64,000 nt of DNA from Candidatus Leucobacter sulfamidivorax (GTDB taxonomy: Bacteria > Actinomycetota > Actinomycetes > Actinomycetales > Microbacteriaceae), in NCBI GenBank assembly GCA_016771945.1, contig QZLF01000001.1, positions 825,447 to 889,446 of the forward strand, in the 5' to 3' direction. Within the stretch, counting starts at the first letter, position 1, and the number at the start of each line of letters is the position of its first letter. Shown in pieces: positions 53,568-61,697 of this stretch. Made by a program: the position numbers and the translations under genes. Under the pieces are notes generated by a model, which did no database searches, had not been told where the DNA came from, and saw nothing but the letters and a program-made list of their open reading frames with translations.

Positions 53568-53815
53568 GATCGGGGCTTCTTGTTGAAGGCGCTGCCGATC
53601 CACTGCGCGAGGATCAGCACGAGCGCGAGCAGGACGATGCCGACGATGATGATGGCGCCGATCTGCAGCGGATCGCCGGCGGTGGAGAACGCTTCGGCCG
53701 GGTTGTAGCGCTCGACGGCGCCGTGCTCGTCCTCGGCGGCGAACGCGGGCGAGGCCACGAACAGCGAGGCGAGGGCGACCACGGCGGTGGTTGCGATGCG
53801 GGCGATGGTCTTCAT
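53564..53815 (-). CDS. Small exported/membrane-anchored protein
   Basis: 83 residues: an N-terminal signal peptide (IARIATTAVVALASLFVASPAFA, cleavage likely after AFA), a short extracellular segment (AEDEHGAVERYNPAEAFSTAGDPLQ), one helix (IGAIIIVGIVLLALVLILAQWIG) and a basic cytosolic end. Topology therefore places about 25 residues outside. It is coupled to the enoyl-CoA hydratase gene by a 4-base overlap, though no functional connection is evident. I do not recognise the family. Confidence 0.7.
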   Translation of the reverse strand: MKTIARIATTAVVALASLFVASPAFAAEDEHGAVERYNPAEAFSTAGDPLQIGAIIIVGIVLLALVLILAQWIGSAFNKKPRS

Positions 53816-53922
53816 GGCGGGCTCCTCGCTGGGTTGTCGGATCCGATGCGGCGCATGGCCGGTGGGATGCTTCTATTCTGCCGTCTTCTGCGCGTTTCCC
53901 GCGACTCGGAGGCGGAGCGCTC

Positions 53923-53968
53923 TTACGTCAATGTACGGATGCTCGCGACGACGGCGGATCCCTACGGT
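53923..53968 (+). promoter_or_regulatory. TACGTCAAT-box promoter upstream of the VOC gene
   Basis: TTACGTCAATGTACGGATG starts at 53923; a -10 TACGGT follows at 53963-53968, 40 bases on. The spacing places the box at about -52 to -34, an activator position. The same box and spacing recur at 56380 and 59715 (minus). Confidence 0.65.
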
Positions 53969-54052
53969 AGGAGGAACCGGTTCGGTGCGGCGGCCCAGGC
54001 GCGGCCGTCGCCCGGCAGGCCGGGACGCACGCCGAGACCAGGAGGAGCGAAG

Positions 54053-54496
54053 ATGGCACTGAAGCTCAAGCGCATGGACAACATGGACATCATCACGAAC
54101 GATGTCCCCCGACTCGTCGACTTCTACCACGGGACGCTGGGGCTCCCGTTCTTCCTCCCCTACGAGGAGACCGAGGTCCCCGAGGACCGGTGGGCCTCCA
54201 TCGACTTCGGCAACGTGGTGCTCTACATCTTCCACTCGACGAACGTCAGCAGCGTCTACCGCCGCACGGCGGTGAACCTCGAGGATCCGGTGGGCTACGA
54301 CACGATCGCCTTCGAGGTCGAGGACCTCGACGAGGCGATCGCGGAGCTCGACGGCAAGGTGGAGTGGGTGCAGGACGACATCACGACGTGGCGCCACCCC
54401 TCCGGGGTCTGGTACCGCTACCGCCCCTTCTTCGATCCCGACGGCAACATGATGTACGTGACCGAGCCGCACGTCGAGAACCGCCCGGCGGTCTAG
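54053..54496 (+). CDS. VOC-family protein (glyoxalase/dioxygenase fold)
   Basis: 147 residues with paired VOC modules: KRMDNMDIITNDVPRLVDFYHGTLGLPFFLPYEET and VGYDTIAFEVEDLDEAIAELDGKVEWVQDDITTWRHPSGVWYRYRPFFDPDGNMMYVTEPH. A metal site is suggested by the His/Glu positions (T-x-P-H at the end, E in FEVED), but catalytic residues cannot be fixed by eye. ATG 54053 follows GGAGGAGCG. It is the first gene to the right of a TACGTCAAT-box promoter and ends 1 base before the convergent regulator gene. It belongs to the proposed regulon with the C45 and deacetylase genes; candidate roles are a dioxygenase, isomerase or resistance protein. Confidence 0.85.
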   Translation: MALKLKRMDNMDIITNDVPRLVDFYHGTLGLPFFLPYEETEVPEDRWASIDFGNVVLYIFHSTNVSSVYRRTAVNLEDPVGYDTIAFEVEDLDEAIAELDGKVEWVQDDITTWRHPSGVWYRYRPFFDPDGNMMYVTEPHVENRPAV

Positions 54497-54497
54497 C

Positions 54498-56261
54498 TCA
54501 GGAGTCCCCGGCCTCGCAGGACGCGGGCCAGCGGAACTCCCCGTCGCCGTAGGGGGCGGGCCCGAGGCATCGGTGCTCGCCCTCCTGCACCTGGAAGATC
54601 AGCTGGGCGTTGCCGAGCGACGGATCGTTGGTCTCCTCGGGGTAGGCGATCGTCGACTGCAGCCCCGAGACGAAGCTGTAGCTGCCGTTGACCCCGCGAT
54701 AGCGGGTGCTGCGGAGCGCCGCCACGGTGCCCGACACCTCGCTCGGATCGGTCGACTGCTGCCAGGCCGCCGCCATCACGTGCACCATGTCGTAGGCGAG
54801 TCCCGCCTGGGAGAGCCCGGGGGAGTCGCCGTACCGCTCGGCGTAGGCGCGGCGGAACTCCGAGCCGTAGGGATCGCTGTAGGTGCCGGACACCGTCGCC
54901 CAGACCACCCCCTCCGCGGCCTCGCCCATCTCGGCGAGGAACTCGGGCACCGACGGCGTGTAGATCGTGTAGATCACCGAGCGGCACGCCGCCGCGCGCA
55001 GCGCGAGCAGCAGCGAGGCGAGCACCGAGGGTAGGAACTCCGTGACCACGAGCACCGTGGACGGATCGGCGAGGATCCGCTCCGTGAGGCGCTCGATCGA
55101 CTCCGGATCGGCGACGAGCGCCTCGACGCCCCGGGTCTCCCAGCCGTGCTGCTCGAGCAGCTGCAGCGTCTCCGCGTCGGCGATCTGGCCGCCGTCGGCT
55201 GTCGTCTCGACGAAGCGCACCGTGCGCGGGCGTCCGCCGCCCGTGCCCTGGCTGTCGAGCAGGTCGAGGAAGCGGACGAGGCCCGGGCCGTAGTTCGACT
55301 CCGGCGGGGCGCACTGGAAGACCGTGCGGAAACGCTCGGGATCGGCGCCGACCGCTTCGAGGTGCCGCTTCGAGGTCATGGTGTGCAGCACGGGGACGCC
55401 GATCCTGGCGGCCTCCTCGAAGGCCGTCTGCTCGTCGAAGACGTAGCTCATGAGCACGGCGTCGACGTCGCGCGACCGGAGCTCGGCGAACGTGGCGCTG
55501 ATCCCGTCGGGGTCGTAGACGTCGGCGTCGACCGCGACGGCCTCGATGCTGCGCCCGCGGATGCCGCCCCGGGAGTTGATCTCGTCGATGGCCAGCTGCG
55601 CCCCGCGGAGGGACTGCGCGCCGTCGGCCCCGGCCGGCCCGCCCGCGGGGTACGCGAGCCCCAGCCGCACCGGGCGGAGGGGCTTCGGCGAGCTCGGTGC
55701 GGTCTCCGGAGAGCCGGCCGCCGCGGGCGGGCGGCCCGCGCGATCCACGAGCCCCGAGATGCTCAGCGTGCCCAGCATCTCGGCCGGCACCGGCATGGGC
55801 AGCTTCAGCCATCCGTTCTGGAAGGCCTGCACCCCCGCCGCGGTCCGGCTGATCGCGCCGAGCTTGCCGCGGATGGTCTCGACCTGGGTGGACACGGTTC
55901 GCGGGCTCGTGAAGAGCGCCTCGGCGATCGTGGGATTCGAGTGGCCGGCCGCCACGAGCGTGAGCACCTCGAGCTCGCGCGCGGTGAGGCGGTGGGGGAG
56001 CGCCACCGTCTCGGCCTCCACCAGGGTGACCTCCTCGCCGCTCGCGTACTCCGCGGTGAGCGTCACCTCGAGCCAGCGGCGCGAGGCGGGCAGCTCCAGC
56101 AGGAACCGGATGCGGTCGTGCAGGGTGTGCCAGAGCCGGTGCGCGTAGCGCTGCAGCTCGGTCGTCTCGAGCGCCTCGCGCAGCAGGGGATTGCCGCCGT
56201 CCCGCGGCTCCGGCGCCCGGTCGCGCGGGAAGACGATCCGGAACGCGTGTGCTGGATCCAT
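54498..56261 (-). CDS. LuxR-HTH regulator fused to a periplasmic-binding-protein-like sensor
   Basis: 587 residues, no signal peptide or membrane helix, so cytoplasmic. Residues 1-85 are unassigned; 91-145 are a LuxR-type HTH (LTARELEVLTLVAAGHSNPTIAEALFTSPRTVSTQVETIRGKLG); 197-587 resemble Peripla_BP_6/Leu-Ile-Val-binding proteins (LRPVRLGLAYPAGGPAGADGAQSLRGAQLAIDEINSRGGIRG; ADVYDPDGISATFAELRSRDVDAVLMSY; GLAYDMVHVMAAAWQQSTDPSEVSGTVAALRSTRYRGVNGSYSFV). A transport receptor fold fused to a DNA-binding domain suggests direct ligand sensing inside the cell, as in AmiC-type or LacI-type proteins but with a different architecture. It diverges from a C45 gene and is surrounded by genes sharing one promoter box. 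Confidence 0.88.
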   Translation of the reverse strand: MDPAHAFRIVFPRDRAPEPRDGGNPLLREALETTELQRYAHRLWHTLHDRIRFLLELPASRRWLEVTLTAEYASGEEVTLVEAETVALPHRLTARELEVLTLVAAGHSNPTIAEALFTSPRTVSTQVETIRGKLGAISRTAAGVQAFQNGWLKLPMPVPAEMLGTLSISGLVDRAGRPPAAAGSPETAPSSPKPLRPVRLGLAYPAGGPAGADGAQSLRGAQLAIDEINSRGGIRGRSIEAVAVDADVYDPDGISATFAELRSRDVDAVLMSYVFDEQTAFEEAARIGVPVLHTMTSKRHLEAVGADPERFRTVFQCAPPESNYGPGLVRFLDLLDSQGTGGGRPRTVRFVETTADGGQIADAETLQLLEQHGWETRGVEALVADPESIERLTERILADPSTVLVVTEFLPSVLASLLLALRAAACRSVIYTIYTPSVPEFLAEMGEAAEGVVWATVSGTYSDPYGSEFRRAYAERYGDSPGLSQAGLAYDMVHVMAAAWQQSTDPSEVSGTVAALRSTRYRGVNGSYSFVSGLQSTIAYPEETNDPSLGNAQLIFQVQEGEHRCLGPAPYGDGEFRWPASCEAGDS

Positions 56262-56379
56262 GCCTGCTGTCTTCCGTGAGAAGGGGGGCCCACGGATGGG
56301 GCCGCCGCTGTCGAAGGACAGCCTACCCGGATCGGCATGAGGCGTTGCGAGCGGACCCGTCGTCCGTTCCCGTGCCGAA

Positions 56380-56425
56380 TTACGTCAATGTACCGATGGA
56401 AGGCCCGCCCCCGAACCCGTACCGT
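56380..56425 (+). promoter_or_regulatory. TACGTCAAT-box promoter upstream of C45 gene 1
   Basis: TTACGTCAATGTACCGATG begins at 56380; -10 TACCGT is at 56420-56425, again 40 bases on. It differs from the 53923 site at one position over 19 bases. The distance to the start codon (132 bases) is also nearly the same as at the VOC gene (130). It lies in the gap with the regulator gene. Confidence 0.65.
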
Positions 56426-56511
56426 GTGTAAGCACAACGCGGAACGGAGGCTCAGTTATGGCGACCATCGGGCCCGGGATCGAGCGCCGCCTCACATCGG
56501 GAGCCTGAGCC

Positions 56512-57591
56512 GTGCGCGCGCTGTTGCTCGAAGGGAGTCCACGCGAACGAGGTCGCCAGCATGGCGAGACCCTCCGCAGCGAGATCGGTGAGGCCATCAC
56601 TCGGTGGAGCGGCCTCATGGAGGGGCGTGGACGGAACGCCGGACGGCGGATCGCGGCGCTCATGACGCGCTCGCCCGATCTTGCCGCGATGGAGCGGCGC
56701 TGCCCTGCGCTGCTCGAGGAGATACGGGGAATCGCGGACGGTGCCGGGCAGCCGTTCGAGCTGATCCTCGCGCTGAACCTGATGGATGAGGAATGGTGGT
56801 TCGAGGACGACGAGGACACCGGCTGCAGCCTGGTGGCCGGTCGTGCCGATGCGCACAGTCCGCCGATCTTAGCGCAGAACATGGATCTGCCCGTTTGGAT
56901 GGACGGATTGCAGGCTTTGCTGCGCATCCGCGATGAGGGCGAGGACGCTGCATCAGAGCGGGTGGTGCTCAGCGCCGCCGGGATGATCGGCCTCGCCGGC
57001 ATGCGGATGGGCGGTGTGGCAGTCGGTGTGAACACCCTGCTGCAGCTGCCGAGAAGCGTTCGGGGGCTTCCTGTCGCGTTCATCGTGCGCGCGGTGCTCG
57101 AACAGAGCGATGCGGAGGCCGCCGTGGGATTTCTCGCGGCTGTCCCGCACGCCTCCGGACAGCACTACGCGATCGCGGATGGCGACGGGGTCTTCGGCAT
57201 CGAGTGCTCGGCGAAGGGCGCCGTCCTGCGTCGATTCGCCCGCAACGAATGGCTGCTCCACACGAATCATCCGCTCTGGAGCGACCCCGGGGATGTGCTG
57301 GCACCGGAGGAGGTGGGCATCGCAGGCGTGCGTCTACAGTCTTCGCAGCAGCGCCTCGTCTCGCTCGAAGCGTTCGCGGCCTTCGACGGCACGGCCGAGG
57401 GGATGCGGGCGACGCTCGCCGACCCCGGGAGCGGGGTCTATCTGGTGGCTTCGCCGGAGTGCCCCACCTCCACATTCGGCAGTGTCGAGTTCTGTCCGGC
57501 GCGGGGCACCGCGCGGGTGCTGCCAGGTGGCCGATCGGGGGGCGGGGAGTGGATCGAGATCCGCGTGCGCGAGAGCGAGCGGGTCGCGTGA
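56512..57591 (+). CDS. C45-family peptidase/acyltransferase 1
   Basis: 359 residues, Ntn-hydrolase of the isopenicillin N acyltransferase (C45) family. N-terminal RERGRQHGETLRSEI, LEEIRGIADGAGQPFELILALNLMDE, then the nucleophile in EDTGCSLVAG (C105), where such enzymes self-cleave just before the Cys, and QNMDLPVW soon after. Later motifs: AVGVNTLLQLPRSVRGLPVAFIVRAVLE, ASGQHYAIADGDGVFGIECS, LHTNHPLW. Family members hydrolyse or transfer amide-linked acyl groups. Start GTG 56512. Base composition is slightly lower in GC than the neighbours, and a rare TTA leucine codon lies at 56869-56871. Confidence 0.88.
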   Translation: MRALLLEGSPRERGRQHGETLRSEIGEAITRWSGLMEGRGRNAGRRIAALMTRSPDLAAMERRCPALLEEIRGIADGAGQPFELILALNLMDEEWWFEDDEDTGCSLVAGRADAHSPPILAQNMDLPVWMDGLQALLRIRDEGEDAASERVVLSAAGMIGLAGMRMGGVAVGVNTLLQLPRSVRGLPVAFIVRAVLEQSDAEAAVGFLAAVPHASGQHYAIADGDGVFGIECSAKGAVLRRFARNEWLLHTNHPLWSDPGDVLAPEEVGIAGVRLQSSQQRLVSLEAFAAFDGTAEGMRATLADPGSGVYLVASPECPTSTFGSVEFCPARGTARVLPGGRSGGGEWIEIRVRESERVA

Positions 57592-57629
57592 GCGAGAGCT
57601 GACGTCGAGCCAGGGCGCACCGGCGTCGC

Positions 57630-58784
57630 TCACCGCGGCGCGAGCAGCTCGGAGTAGTCGTGGGCCAGCCACTCCGTCGTGCACGGCGAGCCCTCGGCCA
57701 GGTGCAGTGTGCGGGTGGCGGGCTCCATGATCGCCGAGACCAGGGTGGCCCAGCGGGCGGCGGCGTCCGAGCGCGTGTCGGGATGGCAGCACACCGAGTT
57801 GGGGGCATCCGTGTGATCCGAGAGCACGGCGCGCAGGGCCTCGACGCTCAGCGGCGCCTCGTGCGCGACGATCCTCTGCTGCAGCCGCCCGTAGCGGACG
57901 AAGCTGTCGGCCATCTGCTGCGCGGCGAGATCGAATCCGCCGGCCGGGTCGCGCACGAAGTGGTTGGTGTGGATCACCGCGCCGTTCATGGCGATGATCG
58001 GGTGCACGGTGCGCGCATCGCCGGGGGCGACCTCGACGTTCAGCACGGCGCCGTCCGCGGTGCCCAGCAGGTAGTTGCCGGACGAGGCGCGGGGAACGGT
58101 GGAGAGCATCTCGACGACGTCCGAGACGTGCTCCGCGTCGGCCGCGGCGCGCACCAGCACGTGGAAGGGCACCCCGTGCGGCCCGCCGTCGAGCGAGGTG
58201 ACGAGGGTGTTGATGGCGATCGCCAGGCCGGCCTGGTTCATCGTGGTCTTCGCGAGCAGCCCGGCCTCGACCACGGTGACGTAGTTCGGCCCGTCCTCGC
58301 GCTCCACCTCCAGCACGACGACGCCCTCGGAGAGCACTTCGAGCCAATCCCAGTTCTGCCCGACGAGGGTCCGCTGCGCAGCCGTGCGGTGGGGCTCCAG
58401 GGCGAAGCTGCTGCACTCGCCCCGCAACCAGGGCGCGACGGATCGGGCCTTGCGCACCGCCGCTCGCCAGAGCACCTCGGCGCGGCAGTTCAGGGTGAGC
58501 ACCTCGGCGAAGGAGAGGCCCGAGCCCTCGGCGATCCCCTGCAGCTCGACGAGGAGGTGCGGGAAGCAGCGCTCGATCGCGGGGACGAAGCCGAGCGAGT
58601 AGGCGACCGCCTCGTCCCAGCTCACGCCCTTCGCCGCGAACGCCCGCTCGTAGCCCTCGCGGGTGCGGCGGATCTCGGCGCGCGCGAGCTCCCCGTAGCG
58701 GCGCGAGCGGGTCGCCGCGTCGCCGTGGACCCGGTAACGGGGGTAGCGCGGGCCCTCGGCGCCCCTCGGGCTCTCGGCGCTCAT
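57630..58784 (-). CDS. C45-family peptidase/acyltransferase 2
   Basis: 384 residues. Seen: ATRSRRYGELARAEIRRTREGYERAF, FPHLLVELQGIAEGSGLSFAEVLTLNCRAEV, the nucleophile in RGECSSFALEPHRTAAQRTLVGQNWDW (C124), MNQAGLAIAINTLVTSLDGGPHGVPFHVLVRAAADA, ASSGNYLLGTADGAVLNVEVAPGD and IHTNHFV. It is only distantly similar to C45 gene 1 but keeps the same motif order. ATG 58784 overlaps the deacetylase stop by 4 bases (ATGA), so the deacetylase and this enzyme are made together. It probably hydrolyses an N-acyl amide; the substrate is unknown. Confidence 0.88.
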   Translation of the reverse strand: MSAESPRGAEGPRYPRYRVHGDAATRSRRYGELARAEIRRTREGYERAFAAKGVSWDEAVAYSLGFVPAIERCFPHLLVELQGIAEGSGLSFAEVLTLNCRAEVLWRAAVRKARSVAPWLRGECSSFALEPHRTAAQRTLVGQNWDWLEVLSEGVVVLEVEREDGPNYVTVVEAGLLAKTTMNQAGLAIAINTLVTSLDGGPHGVPFHVLVRAAADAEHVSDVVEMLSTVPRASSGNYLLGTADGAVLNVEVAPGDARTVHPIIAMNGAVIHTNHFVRDPAGGFDLAAQQMADSFVRYGRLQQRIVAHEAPLSVEALRAVLSDHTDAPNSVCCHPDTRSDAAARWATLVSAIMEPATRTLHLAEGSPCTTEWLAHDYSELLAPR

Positions 58785-59608
58785 GCCACGGCTCCCGTCC
58801 TGCGCAGCTCGAGCGGCCCGTGCTCGCGGGCGTGCTCGGCGATCTCCCGCGTCGGCGCGACCCACGCCCCGGTGCTCGTCACATGGGCGAGCAGGGTCTC
58901 GAGGAAGGCGAGGCGCGAGGGGCGGCCGGTGAGGAAGGGGTGGAAGGTCAGCATGACGTGGCCGCCGAGCGCGGCGATGCCGTCGATCTCGGGCAGCCAC
59001 ACGTCGAGCGTCTCCTTCGGGGAGCGGATGGTCTTCTCCCAAGTGTCGTTCGCGAACCAGAAATGCGGGGCGTCGTCGAGGATCCACGAGACGGGCACCT
59101 CGACGAGGTCGTGATCCGGATGCAGGTAGGGCACGATGTGGTCGAGCAGGTTCGAGCTGTAGCGCAGCCCCGCCTCCTCGAGCAGGTCGAGGGTGTGCGG
59201 CGTGAACTCCCACGAGGGCGAGCGGTAGCCGGTGACCTCCGCGCCGAAACCGCGCAGCGTCTCGAGGCCCGCGTACAGCTCGGCGCGCTCCTCCTCGAAG
59301 TCGAGCTGGGTCGGGTTGGTGTGGGAGTGGCCGTGGTGGGCGACCTCGTGCCCCTCGGCGATGATGGCCCGCACGGCGTCGGGGTGGCGCAGCGCGTCCT
59401 TGCCGGGGATGTAGAAGGTCGCCGTCACCCCGTACTTCCGGAGGAGGTCGAGGATCAGCGGCACGCCCACCTTCGGGCCGTACGCGCCCTGCGAGAGGAC
59501 GCCGGGGGAGTCCGCGTTCGCCGGGTTCTCCCCGATCCAGAGCTCCTCGGCGTCGAAATCGAAGCTGAACGTCGCAGCGTACCGCCGCCCCTTCGGCCAG
59601 GCCGTCAT
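58781..59608 (-). CDS. NodB-like (CE4) polysaccharide deacetylase family, cytosolic
   Basis: 275 residues, no signal peptide. Seen: ATFSFDFDAEELWIG (the D-x-D metal motif D17/D19), the histidine pair region GHEVAHHGHSHTNP, GYRSPSWEF, and the C-terminal HVMLTFHPFLTGRPSRLAFLETLLAHV. The combination, without export signal, is that of the PuuE/HP0310-type cytosolic CE4 group, which act on small amides such as allantoin or on unknown compounds rather than on polysaccharide. It heads an operon with C45 gene 2 under a TACGTCAAT-box promoter. A role in opening or deacylating a small N-acyl compound is plausible but unproven. Confidence 0.88.
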   Translation of the reverse strand: MTAWPKGRRYAATFSFDFDAEELWIGENPANADSPGVLSQGAYGPKVGVPLILDLLRKYGVTATFYIPGKDALRHPDAVRAIIAEGHEVAHHGHSHTNPTQLDFEEERAELYAGLETLRGFGAEVTGYRSPSWEFTPHTLDLLEEAGLRYSSNLLDHIVPYLHPDHDLVEVPVSWILDDAPHFWFANDTWEKTIRSPKETLDVWLPEIDGIAALGGHVMLTFHPFLTGRPSRLAFLETLLAHVTSTGAWVAPTREIAEHAREHGPLELRRTGAVA

Positions 59609-59669
59609 GTACCGCTCCTCACATGGCGTCTGGGTGCGCCGCAGCCCACCCTCCGGTGTTCCGTCTCCT

Positions 59670-59715
59670 AGTCTCCGGAGGGTGCGGGCCCGGGCGCATG
59701 CGCCGATTGACGTAT
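59670..59715 (-). promoter_or_regulatory. TACGTCAAT-box promoter upstream of the deacetylase-C45 operon
   Basis: On the minus strand ATACGTCAATCGGCGCATG begins at 59715; the -10-like GAGACT lies at 59675-59670, again 40 bases on. The core TACGTCAAT and the C and ATG positions after it are shared with the 53923 and 56380 sites. The start codon is about 106 bases downstream. Confidence 0.6.
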
Positions 59716-59761
59716 CTTTCCCCGCGAGGGGTACGTCGGAGGAGCTCGGCCGTGCCGCCGG

Positions 59762-61336
59762 TCAGTCGCCCGAGGGGCGCTGCGCGCGGCGCGAGCCCTG
59801 CGGGCGTGGCCGCGGCGCGGGCGCGATGCCGGGGGAGCTCGTCGAGTACACGGCGCCGGAGCCCTGGCTCGCGCGCGCACGGCCCTGGCCGCGCCCGGCC
59901 GACTGGCCCCCGCGGGCCTGCTCGCCGGAGCGCTGGCTCGATCCGCCCCCGCGGCGTCCGCCGCCCCCGGCCTGGCCCTGCGACTGGCCCTGACCCTGGC
60001 CCTGACCCTGGCCGCCGCTCTTGCCGCGCCCGCCGCGCGAGCGCTTGCGCTTGGCGTTCGCGCCCGTCGATGCGCCTTCCCCGGGCGGGTTGTGCCCGGC
60101 AGCGCGCTGCTGCGCCTGGTGGGCGGCCGCGCGGCGGCGCTCGATCTCCTTCGGGTCGACGCGCGGGGCGACCTCGCCGATGAGCTCGACTACCTCGGCG
60201 TCGTCGGCCGTCACCTGGCGCGGCGCCACCCGGATCTTCGCGGCGCGCATGATCTGGCGCATCTCGCCGCGCTGCTCGGGCAGCACGACCGTGACGACGT
60301 CGCCCTCGTTGCCGGCGCGGGCGGTGCGGCCCGAGCGGTGCAGGTACGCCTTGTGCTCCACGGGCGGATCGACGTGCACCACGAGGTCCACCCCGTCGAC
60401 GTGCACGCCGCGCGCGGCGACGTCGGTCGCGACGAGCACCTTCGCCTCGCCCGAGACGAACTCGGCGAGGTTGCGGTCGCGCGCGTTCTGCGACAGGTTG
60501 CCCTGCAGCTCGACGGCCGGGATGCCGCGGGCGGTCAGCTGCTTCGCGAGCTTCTTCGCCTGGTGCTTCATGCGGGTGAAGAGGATCCGCCGCTCGCTGC
60601 CGCCGGCGAGCGCCTCGATGAGGGCGTCCTTCTGATCCTTGCCCGCGACCTCGAAGACGTGGTGCGTGAGCTGGGGCACGGGGCTCTCTGCCGAGTCGAC
60701 CGAGTGCAGGATCGGGTCGTGCAGGTACTTCTTCACGATGCCGTCGACCCCGTTGTCCAGGGTCGCGCTGAAGAGCAGGCGCTGCCCCTGCTTCGGCGTG
60801 GCGTTCATGATGCGCGTGACCACCGGGAGGAAGCCCATGTCGGCCATGTGATCCGCCTCGTCGAGCACCGTGATCTCGACGCCGTCGAGGCTCACGAGGC
60901 GCTGCTTCATGAGGTCGTCGAGCCGGCCGGGCGCCGCGACGACGATGTCGACGCCGCGCTCGAGGACGGCCTCTTGGCGCCGCTGCGGAATGCCGCCGAA
61001 GATCGTGGTGACGCGCACGCCGACCGGATCCGCGAGCATCTTGACGGTCTCGGCGATCTGGGTGACGAGCTCGCGGGTGGGGGCGAGCACGATGGCGCGG
61101 GGGCGGTTCGGGCGGCGCTTCTGCTCGACCTGGTCCGCGAGGTTCGCGACGAGCGGGATCGCGAAGGCGATGGTCTTGCCGCTGCCCGTGCGTCCGCGGC
61201 CGAGCACGTCGCGGCCCTTCAGCGTGTCGGGCAGCGTGTCGCGCTGGATCGGGAAGGGCGCCGCCTTGCCGTTCTTCTCGAGCGCGTGGGCGAGGGGGGC
61301 GGGGACGCCGAGTTCGGCGAAGGTCTGATCGGTCAC
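59762..61336 (-). CDS. DEAD-box RNA helicase
   Basis: 524 residues. Seen: the Q motif FAELGVPAPLAHALEKNGKAAPFPIQ, Walker A GRTGSGKTIAF, PTRELVTQI, VAAPGRLDDLM, DEAD in ITVLDEADHMADMGF, SAT (LLFSATL), ILFTRMKHQAKKLAKQL, VATDVAARGVHVDGVDLVVHVD and HRSGRTARAG. The last 130 residues are a basic, Gly/Gln/Ser/Arg-rich tail (SGGQGQGQGQGQSQGQ) that probably binds RNA. It is of the RhlE/DeaD class for ribosome assembly or RNA decay. The GTG start has a long gene-free leader (61337-61640), as often seen in cold-responsive helicase genes. Confidence 0.93.
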   Translation of the reverse strand: MTDQTFAELGVPAPLAHALEKNGKAAPFPIQRDTLPDTLKGRDVLGRGRTGSGKTIAFAIPLVANLADQVEQKRRPNRPRAIVLAPTRELVTQIAETVKMLADPVGVRVTTIFGGIPQRRQEAVLERGVDIVVAAPGRLDDLMKQRLVSLDGVEITVLDEADHMADMGFLPVVTRIMNATPKQGQRLLFSATLDNGVDGIVKKYLHDPILHSVDSAESPVPQLTHHVFEVAGKDQKDALIEALAGGSERRILFTRMKHQAKKLAKQLTARGIPAVELQGNLSQNARDRNLAEFVSGEAKVLVATDVAARGVHVDGVDLVVHVDPPVEHKAYLHRSGRTARAGNEGDVVTVVLPEQRGEMRQIMRAAKIRVAPRQVTADDAEVVELIGEVAPRVDPKEIERRRAAAHQAQQRAAGHNPPGEGASTGANAKRKRSRGGRGKSGGQGQGQGQGQSQGQAGGGGRRGGGSSQRSGEQARGGQSAGRGQGRARASQGSGAVYSTSSPGIAPAPRPRPQGSRRAQRPSGD

Positions 61337-61697
61337 GTGGGTCTTTCGTGGTCGTGATGCAGCGTGCGCGAGCCCACCGGGGCCGGGGGCCGGACGGACG
61401 GACGTGCGCGCGTCGCTGCGATTCGGCGAGTGCGCGGGATCGCGCATCCGTTCGCCGCGGAGAGTCTCGGCGCCCTCGGGCGCCGGCAGGGCCGAATGGC
61501 GGCCCGGATGCATGAAAATCAGCGACGATGAGGCCCGCGTCCGGCGGGCCCGTGGTTCCACCCTATCGGATGCGGCTGCGAAGCGGTCCGCGGGTCGCGC
61601 GGCGCGTGCGGATCCTGAATCCCGGAAAGGGCTTGAGAAAAAACTATACGAGTGTATAGTGAGACCACAGGACACAGTCGTTCGAAATGTGAGGACA
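61337..61697. other. Gene-free divergent region between helicase and amine oxidase
   Basis: No gene is supported here. It includes a perfect short hairpin CGGCGCC-ctcg-GGCGCCG (61468-61485) in the probable helicase leader, and the amine oxidase promoter and palindrome at 61633-61660. Confidence 0.6.
61633..61660 (+). promoter_or_regulatory. Amine oxidase promoter with overlapping palindromic operator
   Basis: -35 TTGAGA (61633-61638), 16-base spacer, -10 TATAGT (61655-61660). The palindrome ACTATAC-gagt-GTATAGT (61643-61660) covers the spacer and -10, a typical repressor site. The TetR-type gene at 63075 is the obvious candidate regulator. Confidence 0.7.
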
